From NCBI GenBank assembly GCA_041687095.1, contig JAWLCQ010000123.1:1-15037 (forward strand): DNA of 15,037 bases. Direction: 5' to 3'. Both the position numbers and the translations under genes were made by a program. This document shows, one piece after another, positions 1-6,128 of the stretch. This stretch comes from JAWLCQ01 sp041687095. GTDB taxonomy: Bacteria > Planctomycetota > Phycisphaerae > SM23-33. Within the stretch, counting starts at the first letter, position 1. Each line of letters opens with the position of its first letter. The notes beneath the pieces are model-generated. The model made no database searches. It saw nothing but the letters and a program-made list of their open reading frames with translations, and was not told the origin of the DNA.

Positions 1-1010
1 GCCCGGGCTGACCGTCATGCCCGCTGCGCTCCCCGAACCGGGAGATGCGCCCCATGGACAGCAGGGCGTGCCCGCCCGTGGCGGGCAGGCCGTTGATGGC
101 CATCGCCCCGTCGAGCGTCGTGACGTCCTGGGCCTCGCGAAGGACCGCCCCGCCGTCCTGCCCGTCCTCCATCCGCCACCAGCCTTCGAGGCCGCCGGGG
201 TGGGGGCTTGTCGTAGCGCACGGGTGGGAAGCGCACCCAAGGCCTGCCCATCGCAAAATACGCGAAGGGCAGGCCCTTGGTGCGATCCAAGAGGACCAGG
301 CAGTCGGACTCCGTCGCCTCCCGTTGTATGCGGAGGATGAGACATCGCTGGTTCCAGAGAACCGCGTGGGCCTGGACGCGCCAGGGGCTGTTGGCATCGG
401 CCTGCTCTTCCGGCTCCGGCAGTGGGCCCAGCAGGCCCTCGACGATCGTCTCGCCCACGCGAAGGGGAAGCTCGCATGTGGTCTCGTCCAGCACGACGCG
501 GTCGAGGAGGAGGTCGGAGAGGTCGACGGATCGCCCGGAGGCGACGGCGGCGAGGGCCTCGTCCTTGGTCGGATAGGGCCCATCGTACCCGTTCGCCGGG
601 GGGCCCAGGAGCTTCGCCATGAGCACGACGCCCCCGTTGTAGGGAACGAGGAAGGCCCACTCGTTCCCCGAGAGGAGGCACCCTCCACCATCGCGGAGGC
701 AGCGGGTGCCGGGATCGATGTTGTAGGACTCCATCCTCGGGAGACCGACGAAGCGCAGGTACGGGCGTCCCCGCAGGTAGTCCCCCACACCCCAGAGGAA
801 GATCACCCCCAGCGGGTTGAGCACGATCAGTACCGCTGCTCCCACCCAGTTGCGCCGCGACATCGTCCACAGGATCCCGCCCCCAAGCAGCGGGATCGCC
901 AGGAACGATACGGGCCAACGTCCGATCAGTCCGCCCACGACCAGCAGCCAGGAACACACCAGCAGCAGAGCGATCCAGGCCGCCGGGCCAAGCCGTCTCT
1001 TTCTTTCCAT
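1..1010 (-). CDS. Predicted membrane protein of unknown function, frameshifted and incomplete at the window edge
   Basis: I do not recognise the family. The chosen start (ATG at 1010-1008) has a purine-rich AAAGGCGGG upstream and is followed by a basic N-terminus (MERKRR). Three hydrophobic segments lie at about residues 11-29, 33-50 and 54-75. The rest is a soluble domain with several Cys (CLRDGGGCLL) and an acidic PEPEEQ stretch. The frame as read ends at position 15, but after KPPP (near 196-206) its product turns into Arg/Gly/Pro-rich nonsense. The next frame continues naturally (GGLEGWWRMEDGQDGG, later LLSMGRISRFGERSG) with no stop to position 1. One extra base in the C/G runs at 197-206 would explain this, either as a sequencing error or a true frameshift. 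The protein therefore probably continues beyond the window. It is divergent from the integrase remnant at 1150 and shows no obvious functional link to the other genes. Confidence 0.72.
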
Positions 1011-1149
1011 CGAACCCGCCTTTCGGAGCGGCCGAACCACCTGAGCTTCCTGGGCACACACTGTGGATTGTACATCACCCCTTCGCCCGATGGCACATCC
1101 CTCGACCAGTCTCCAGCGGTTGTGCCATCCGGTCCGCACGTGGGCGTCG

Positions 1150-1654
1150 GACCGTCACGGCGCGGAGATGATGCGCACCGACCTGGCGAGCGACGACGTG
1201 GCCTACCAGGACGCCCGCGGCCGCTACGCCGACTTCCACTCCCTGCGCCACACCTTCATCTCGAACCTCGCCCGCGCCGGCTTGCCCTGAGCCTGTCGAT
1301 GGACGTCCACCCCGCAACACCCAGGCGCTGGCGCGCCACAGCACGATCGAGCTGACGATGAACGTCTACACCCACGTCGAAATGCGCGACCTCGCCGCCG
1401 ACCTCGAATCCCTGCCGCCGCTGGTGGGGGGCGAAGTGGCGAAGGAGGCGGTGGGGGAGTCGGAGTCGGAGACGGGGAAGGACGCGAGCGTCGGCGAGGT
1501 GGCCAAGCCCGACGCTTCCGCCCCGCTCGGGCCACCGTCCTGCGAAGCTTCCGAGCAAAGCCCCATCCCCGCCGCCCTCGCCTCCGTCGCCGACTCCTGG
1601 AACTCGCTGCCCGAGCACGTCCGCAAGGCCATCGCGACGCTGGCGAGGGTGTGA
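1150..1654 (+). pseudogene. Decayed C-terminal part of a tyrosine integrase (copy A1)
   Basis: The reading is the catalytic end of a tyrosine recombinase. MRTDLASDD...GRYADFHSLRHTFISNLARAG carries the H-x-x-R motif. In another frame, ALARHSTIELT and MNVYTHVEMRDL carry the second histidine and the nucleophilic tyrosine (codon 1367-1369). The halves are separated by a stop at 1288-1290 and a frame change, apparently caused by a small inserted sequence around 1281-1300. The tail has a Pro/Ala/Glu-rich linker and ends in SLPEHVRKAIATLARV followed by TGA at 1652-1654. The N-terminal arm-binding and core-binding domains are absent, so it cannot be functional. A second copy of the tail lies at 3181-3295. 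Family assignment is confident; the left boundary is approximate. Confidence 0.82.
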
Positions 1655-1833
1655 GAAGGGCGAGAGAGGCGCGGACGGATCCACGTCGCCTTGTCTGGCA
1701 TAGAAAGGCCGGCTTTTCGGACCTAGCATGTGGTGTGGGGCGGGCGGCAGCAGGTGTGTCTGCCGACCGCCGATGGGACCCAGGGGGACCGTCCAGAGGG
1801 TGCGGTTTTCCGCAACAGTTGGGGAGACTTCTT

Positions 1834-3021
1834 ATGCTTCGTCGAATGATGAGATACGCGCTGCTTCTTGCCGCTCTGCCGGCGTTGACTGTCCTTGCCC
1901 AGCCGGAAGAGGGTCAGAAACACGAGGTCAAGTACGCCCTCCCGGAGGGTGTCTACACGATGACTTCGGTCCAGGAATCCGCAACGACCACGACGGCCGG
2001 AGAGCAGGAGATCAAGACCAAGGGCGAGCGGACGCTGATATGGGAGCTGAACGTGCCCGCGCCCAACGACGAGGGGGTGAAGAAGGCCACGCTCACGCTC
2101 GTCCGGGTCGTCGACACCGAAACCGGCGACGCGCCGGCGACCTACGACAGCACCAAGCCTCCCGAGGGTCAGGACCCCGGCATGGCCTTCATTTACGGCC
2201 CGCTGGTCGGTCACCCGGTGCAGGTGGAGCTGGATGGCATCGACGACACCGTCATCCAGGTCACCGGGCTCAGCGAGCTGTGGAATGGGTTGACGGAGAA
2301 GGCGACGACCCCCGCCCAGAAGCAGGCCCTCGCCGAGGCCCGCATCGCCACGAGCGACAAGGGGATCGAGCAGTTGCTCCGCCGGCTGAAAACGATGATG
2401 CCGCGAAGGCCGGTGGCCGTGGGCGATGACTGGAAGGCGGGCCTGCGGATGGACCTGCCGTTCGTTGGGGAGGTCAGGTCCCGCTACGACTGCAAGCTTA
2501 CGGCGGTGGACGAGGCCGACGCGGGCCGGCTGGCTGTGATCGCCTGCGACGGCGCGTACAAGAGCACCAGCCCCAAACCCGCCAAGGTCATGGGCGTGGA
2601 CATGACGATCTCCAACCTCCAGGTCCAGGAGAAGTCCACGCTCCGGGTGGACCTCGCCAGTGGCCTGGTCCGGTCGGACGATGCAAACACTACCTTCACC
2701 GCGGAGATAACGGCCAAGGGCGAGGACGGGCAGGAGACCGCCTTCAAAGTCGCCGGCCGCGAAGACAGCAAACTGACGATCCAGCAGGGAAAGCCCAAGA
2801 TCGCGGCGCCAACGACCGGTCCCGCAGCGCCTGAAGACGGCGAAGTGCCTGAAGACGGCGAAGCGCCCGGAGGAGATGACGCCCCCGAAGACCCCGCGGC
2901 CCCTGCAGCCCCCGCGACGCCTGGAGACAACGGCGGCGCCCCGGCGGGCGGCAGCGGCCCGGCCGGCCCCACGGGCGATCCCGCGTCGCCGGAAGGGGCG
3001 GCGGTCGAGGCGCCCCAGTGA
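1834..3021 (+). CDS. Secreted DUF6263-like hypothetical protein with a low-complexity tail
   Basis: The start at 1834 is preceded by GGGGAGA at a good distance. It opens a signal peptide (MLRRMMRYALLLAALPALTVLA, likely cleaved after residue 22), so the 395-residue product should be exported. The mature part has alternating beta-type segments, with a central LLRRLKTMMPRRPVAVGDDW. That RPVxVGDxW phrase resembles DUF6263-type proteins of Planctomycetes; I recall the family from this pattern only. Two cysteines (in YDCKL and IACDG) may form a disulfide. The last ~75 residues are a repetitive Pro/Ala/Gly/Asp/Glu tail (PEDGE repeats). No enzymatic motif is visible. The gene sits alone between two direct copies of an integrase tail (ending 1654 and 3295), which suggests it was cargo. 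Confidence 0.8.
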   Translation: MLRRMMRYALLLAALPALTVLAQPEEGQKHEVKYALPEGVYTMTSVQESATTTTAGEQEIKTKGERTLIWELNVPAPNDEGVKKATLTLVRVVDTETGDAPATYDSTKPPEGQDPGMAFIYGPLVGHPVQVELDGIDDTVIQVTGLSELWNGLTEKATTPAQKQALAEARIATSDKGIEQLLRRLKTMMPRRPVAVGDDWKAGLRMDLPFVGEVRSRYDCKLTAVDEADAGRLAVIACDGAYKSTSPKPAKVMGVDMTISNLQVQEKSTLRVDLASGLVRSDDANTTFTAEITAKGEDGQETAFKVAGREDSKLTIQQGKPKIAAPTTGPAAPEDGEVPEDGEAPGGDDAPEDPAAPAAPATPGDNGGAPAGGSGPAGPTGDPASPEGAAVEAPQ

Positions 3022-3180
3022 GTGCGCCCGGGGAGTCAGGATCTGTCGCTACGTCGCCAGCGCGTCGCTCAGTTCCGAATGCGAGAAGGCGCCGGTGATG
3101 GTCGAGGTGGGGGGGGGCAGAGGCGGGGAAGGATCTGGCGAAGAATTCCCCGCCCCGCCCGCCCCGCCCGCCCCGGAGCC

Positions 3181-3295
3181 CAGCGAAGCTCCCGAGCGAA
3201 GCAGCCTCCCCGCCGACCTCGCCTCCCTCGCCGACTCCTGGGACTCGCTGCCCGAGCACGTCCGCAAGGCCATCGCGACGCTGGCGAGGGTGTGA
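3181..3295 (+). pseudogene. Second copy of the integrase tail (copy A2)
   Basis: Only the extreme C-terminus remains: LASLADSWDSLPEHVRKAIATLARV and TGA at 3293-3295. At DNA level it is close to identical to 1540-1654 over about 110 bases, with a handful of substitutions and a small indel near the left side. Upstream (about 3095-3180) there is a Gly/Pro/Ala-rich reading that could be more of the linker but aligns poorly. No catalytic residues remain. It begins about 160 bases after the stop of the secreted-protein gene, so that gene is bracketed by direct repeats. Confidence 0.75.
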
Positions 3296-3512
3296 GGGAC
3301 GGCGAAGAGCGATAACGCACAGATGGGGAAGATAATCGCTCCCAACTATAGATCTAGCGATGGCAGCCCTTTGGCCATGGTGCATAACAGGCCACAGGTG
3401 CAAAATAGGCCACCTTGTCAGCCTTCCTCCGAGGGTGATCGTCCGTCTCCAACGCAACGGTAACCCATGCAAATGGCCAAGGTTAGTGTTTTGTTGCCGC
3501 CTGCGACGGCCC
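3296..3512. other. Intergenic region upstream of the sigma-54 promoter
   Basis: No gene is seen. The base composition is less GC-rich than the genes around it, as expected of a control region. The heptamer AGGCCAC occurs twice, 18 bases apart (3389-3395 and 3407-3413), roughly 100-120 bases upstream of the promoter. That is where an enhancer-binding activator could sit, but this is speculative. Confidence 0.35.
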
Positions 3513-3529
3513 TTGGCACACGCCTTGCA
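3513..3529 (+). promoter_or_regulatory. Sigma-54 (RpoN) type -24/-12 promoter
   Basis: TTGGCAC, five bases, then TTGCA matches the -24/-12 consensus (TGGCAC-N5-TTGCW) without mismatch in the conserved GG and GC elements. Initiation would be expected near 3540, giving a leader of about 160 bases before the PEP-CTERM gene at 3703. PEP-CTERM genes in other bacteria are known to be driven by RpoN with the PrsK/PrsR two-component system, which agrees with this placement. Confidence 0.72.
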
Positions 3530-3702
3530 TGATGTGTGGCGGCGAAGGGGCAGGCCCATTGCCGCCGGTGTGCGCGCGAGCAGACGCCGCGCTCGTCGGC
3601 TGGGGCGCCCCTGGTGCATCGCCGCTAAAGCGGTTGCTGACGGACGATTGGGCACGAGTCCATCGCGGCGGGGCGGCCCCAGGACAAAGGAAGGACCGGA
3701 CG

Positions 3703-5049
3703 ATGAACGTAAGGGCACTGGGTGCAAGATTGGGTCTGGCGGTGATGCTGACGGTGACTGCCGCGGCGCCTTGGGCTCGGGCGGAGGATCCGTACGAGAC
3801 CGTATGGATCCGGCAGATCGGGACGAGCGTTGGCGACTGCAGCTATGGTGTGGCCGTGGACGCGACGGGCAACGCGTGGATCAGCGGGTACACCTATGGC
3901 AGCCTCGGCGGGCCCAGCGCGGGGGCTTGGGATGCTTTCCTGGCCAAGTACGACGCCTCGGGCAACCCGCTCTGGACCCGGCAACTCGGGACGGACCGCG
4001 GCGACCGCAGCCATGCCGTGGCGGTGGACAGCTCGGGCAACGCGTGGATCAGCGGGTACACCGACGGCAGCCTCGGCGGGCCCAACGCCGGGCTCTGGGA
4101 CGCCTTCCTGGCCAAGTACGACGCCTCGGGCAATCCGCTTTGGAGCCGGCAGATCGGGACCAGTGGGTACGATGAGAGCTATGGCGTGGCCGTGGACGGC
4201 TCGGGCAACGCCTGGATCTGCGGGTACACCGAAGGCAGCCTGGGCGGGCTCAATGTGGGGGGCCAAGATGCCTTCCTGGCCAAATATGATGCCTCGGGCA
4301 ATCTGCTCTGGACCCAGCAACTTGGGACGGGAACCAGCGACTACGGCCGGAGCGTGGCCGTGGACGCCGCGGGCAACGCTTGGATCAGCGGGTATACCGG
4401 GGGCAGCCTGGGCGGGCTCAATGCGGGGGGGCAAGATGCCTTCCTGGCCAAGTACGACGCGTCGGGCAACCTCCTGTGGACCCGGCAACTCGGGACGGGC
4501 AGCGAAGACCGAAGCAACACAGTGGCTGTGGACGCCGCGGGCAACGCTTGGATCAGCGGGTATACCGGGGGCAGCCTGGGCGGGCTCAATGCGGGGGGCC
4601 AAGATGCCTTCCTGGCCAAGTACGATGCCTCGGGGAATCTCCTGTGGACCCGGCAACTCGGAACAGGCACCACCGACATCAGCCACGGAGTGGCCGTAGA
4701 CGCCGCAGGCAACGCCTGGATCAGCGGGATCACCTCGGGAAGCTTGGGCGGGGGCAACGCGGGGGGCTTCGATACCTTTTTAACTCAGTTCGACGCCTCG
4801 GGAGATCTCCTGTGGACCCGGCAGATCGGGACCAGGAGCAGCGACTACAGTTACGGCGTGGCCGTGGACGACGGGGGCCACGCCTGGATCAGCGGGCTCA
4901 CCTTCGGCGGCATGGGCGGGCCCTACACGGGGTACGGGGGGGACGCGTTCCTGGCCAAGCTTCAAGTGCCAGAGCCGGGGGCAATGGCCCTGATGGGGCT
5001 CGGCGGGCTTGCCCTGCTTCGCCGACGGAAGACGGGCTGCACGCCATGA
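3703..5049 (+). CDS. Exported seven-bladed SBBP beta-propeller protein with PEP-CTERM anchor
   Basis: The start at 3703 has AGGAAGGA upstream and opens a signal peptide cleaved probably after WARA (residue 27). Residues 42-421 are seven consecutive repeats, six of exactly 56 residues and a shorter last one. Each follows the pattern VAVDxxGNAWISGYT...GSLGG...DAFLAKYDASGNxLWTRQLGT, typical of SBBP (beta-propeller) repeats. The segment before repeat 1 (YETVWIRQIGT) supplies the end strand missing from repeat 7, so the ring should close between both ends. Residues 422-448 are a PEP-CTERM signal: VPEPG, a Gly/Leu/Ala helix, then RRRK. Exosortase should process and anchor it at the cell surface. 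It is monocistronic, with a sigma-54 promoter in front and a hairpin behind. The ligand is unknown; adhesion or matrix roles are common guesses for such proteins. Confidence 0.93.
   Translation: MNVRALGARLGLAVMLTVTAAAPWARAEDPYETVWIRQIGTSVGDCSYGVAVDATGNAWISGYTYGSLGGPSAGAWDAFLAKYDASGNPLWTRQLGTDRGDRSHAVAVDSSGNAWISGYTDGSLGGPNAGLWDAFLAKYDASGNPLWSRQIGTSGYDESYGVAVDGSGNAWICGYTEGSLGGLNVGGQDAFLAKYDASGNLLWTQQLGTGTSDYGRSVAVDAAGNAWISGYTGGSLGGLNAGGQDAFLAKYDASGNLLWTRQLGTGSEDRSNTVAVDAAGNAWISGYTGGSLGGLNAGGQDAFLAKYDASGNLLWTRQLGTGTTDISHGVAVDAAGNAWISGITSGSLGGGNAGGFDTFLTQFDASGDLLWTRQIGTRSSDYSYGVAVDDGGHAWISGLTFGGMGGPYTGYGGDAFLAKLQVPEPGAMALMGLGGLALLRRRKTGCTP
3826..4965 (+). repeat. Seven tandem 168-bp repeats encoding the SBBP propeller blades
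   Basis: Six 168-base units and a partial seventh, in frame within the PEP-CTERM gene. Units 4 and 5 are nearly identical at DNA level across the GYTGGSLGGLNAGGQDAFLAK segment, suggesting recent duplication or gene conversion. Unit 7 is the most diverged and runs into the anchor. Confidence 0.85.
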
Positions 5050-5062
5050 CGGGGCAGGAAGA

Positions 5063-5097
5063 GGGACAAGCGGCTACCGAAGGGGCAGCCTTGTCCC
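5063..5097 (+). terminator. Possible terminator hairpin after the PEP-CTERM gene
   Basis: GGGACAAG (5063-5070) pairs with CTTGTCCC (5090-5097), with a further GCT/AGC step inside. It lies 14 bases after the stop codon. There is no T-run after it, so it may be a weak or factor-assisted terminator or an mRNA 3' stabiliser. Confidence 0.45.
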
Positions 5098-5258
5098 ACC
5101 CTCCTCCAGCCGCGGCCACTGGAGGACTGGAGTGACTGAACCTGACCGAGAGGGCACGGAACGCAGGGGCAACATCGGGAGTCCTGCTATGCCGGAGAGC
5201 CCTTGCATGCCTCATGCTTATGCGTCAAGATTGGCGCACTGTATGGCGCACTCGCTGT
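5098..5258. other. Intergenic stretch without recognised gene
   Basis: No plausible coding frame, RNA gene or promoter is seen. Near its right end GCGCACT is repeated 12 bases apart (about 5234-5252), just before the phased TGNCG array begins. Confidence 0.4.
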
Positions 5259-5313
5259 AGTCGCATACTGACGTGATTTGACGTTCTCTGTCGCTGTTTG
5301 TCGTGATTTGACG
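5259..5313 (+). repeat. First 10-bp-phased TGWCG array
   Basis: TGACG starts at 5269, 5279 and 5309 and TGTCG at 5289 and 5299, each exactly ten bases from the next. A weaker AGTCG lies at 5259. The 13-mer CGTGATTTGACGT occurs twice. One motif per helical turn puts all copies on the same DNA face, as for direct-repeat sites bound by a protein array such as integrase arm sites, an excisionase or a partition/initiator protein. Confidence 0.7.
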
Positions 5314-5407
5314 TAGTTGGGGGTGCGGGCGCTGGCGGGGCCGAGAGGGGGTGGGAGGGGGCGGAATCGGCCGAAATCGGCCAGAATCCCCGGAAGATGG
5401 GCAAGAT

Positions 5408-5452
5408 TGTCGCGTACTGACGTGCTATGACGCTGAATGACGTCCTATGCCG
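5408..5452 (+). repeat. Second 10-bp-phased TGNCG array abutting the tRNA fragment
   Basis: TGTCG at 5408, TGACG at 5418, 5428 and 5438, and TGCCG at 5448 follow the same ten-base pitch as the array at 5259-5313. The last unit overlaps the first bases of the tRNA-Leu 3' end. Between the arrays (5314-5407) lies a G-rich spacer containing a short AATCGGCC duplication. Confidence 0.7.
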
Positions 5453-5504
5453 GAGGTGGGAATCGAACCCACACGACCTTGCGGCCACGGGATTTTGAAT
5501 CCCA
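5448..5504 (-). other. 3' part of tRNA-Leu (anticodon CAA), probable integrase attachment site
   Basis: On the minus strand this reads as the tRNA-Leu anticodon arm (GGGATTCAAAATCCC, anticodon CAA), a long class II variable arm, the T-arm GTGGGTTCGATTCCCAC, acceptor strand CTCCGGC and discriminator A. The matching 5' acceptor strand and D-arm are not found at higher coordinates, so it is not a complete tRNA gene. Tyrosine integrases commonly use the anticodon loop to 3' end of a tRNA gene as attachment site, leaving such a partial copy at one end of the element. By that logic the inserted DNA lies to the right and an intact tRNA-Leu should sit at its far end. Confidence 0.75.
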
Positions 5505-5531
5505 AGAAAGCTTCGAAAGCCCAAAGCGTTA

Positions 5532-5544
5532 CGTCATATCGACA
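5532..5544 (-). promoter_or_regulatory. Inverted pair of the TGWCG motif on the other side of the tRNA fragment
   Basis: CGTCA (5532-5536) and CGACA (5540-5544) are the reverse complements of TGACG and TGTCG. With the arrays at 5259-5452 they place related motifs on both sides of the tRNA core, the usual arrangement of arm sites around an attachment core. Two five-base hits could be chance. Confidence 0.3.
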
Positions 5545-5908
5545 CATATTGCTAAAGCGGGTACGTGAGGGTGTGGAGAAGGCCCATGGCCCGGGTCATG
5601 GCCCGGGCCATTGCAGGGCCATCGAGGGCAGCTTGCAGGGCCAATGCAGGGCCAAGCAAGGGTCACGAGGGAGGCGTCACAGGGCTGTTGTTGCGCCACT
5701 GACGTCCATGGGGTCGCCATGGAGAGAGACCACGGCCGTGGGGGACGGGGGCAGAACGATAGCTCCAGGGATGGGTCTCTGGCCCGATTCCTACTAAGAG
5801 GGGCTGATGTAGTCTGTGTTTGATGGCAGTGATGAAGAGGACGATGTCTGCACACCTCTTCCGATGTTTTGTCCGGTCGAGGCTGGTGAGTACGTTTACG
5901 CCTGAAGC
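5545..5908. other. Intergenic stretch with short GC-rich tandem repeats, no gene recognised
   Basis: CATGGCCCGGG is repeated back to back at about 5584-5605, and GCAGGGCCA-type units recur to about 5655. The stretch GTGAGGGTGTGGAGAAGG near 5565-5582 resembles the ends of the integrase remnants and the sequence right after the TIR gene stop (9523-9541), so this may be degraded mobile-element debris. Open frames here have no natural protein composition. Confidence 0.35.
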
Positions 5909-5936
5909 TTGACGGCGACGAGAGTGGGGGGATAAT
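5909..5936 (+). promoter_or_regulatory. Sigma-70-like promoter for the TIR-WD40 gene
   Basis: TTGACG (5909-5914), a 16-base spacer and GATAAT (5931-5936) each match five of six consensus positions. Transcription from about 5943 would leave a leader of roughly 185 bases before the start codon at 6129. It is the best candidate in the upstream region; Planctomycete promoters can deviate from this consensus. Confidence 0.45.
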
Positions 5937-6128
5937 GAAGCCTCATCTGGCATGTTGGCCCTGACGCGAGCACTCGAAGCAGAACGGTCGTAGGAGCTTG
6001 AGGGCTGATCGGGGTTTGCTGCCAGCGTCTATCGATGGGTGCGACGGCTGTGCTGCGGTCGAGGTAGACCTGGCGACGTTCGTCGGCCTGTGAGGAGGCT
6101 CTCGCTCGCTCGACGCTGGAGAGAACAG

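Noticed and set aside
45..1355. 436-codon plus-strand open frame
   Set aside because: It is the complement of the membrane protein gene for most of its length and runs through integrase A1 out of frame. Composition is Arg/Pro/Gly-rich with no recognisable domain.
5448..5560. Complete tRNA-Leu gene
   Set aside because: No 5' acceptor strand complementary to CTCCGGC and no D-arm are found next to the anticodon arm.
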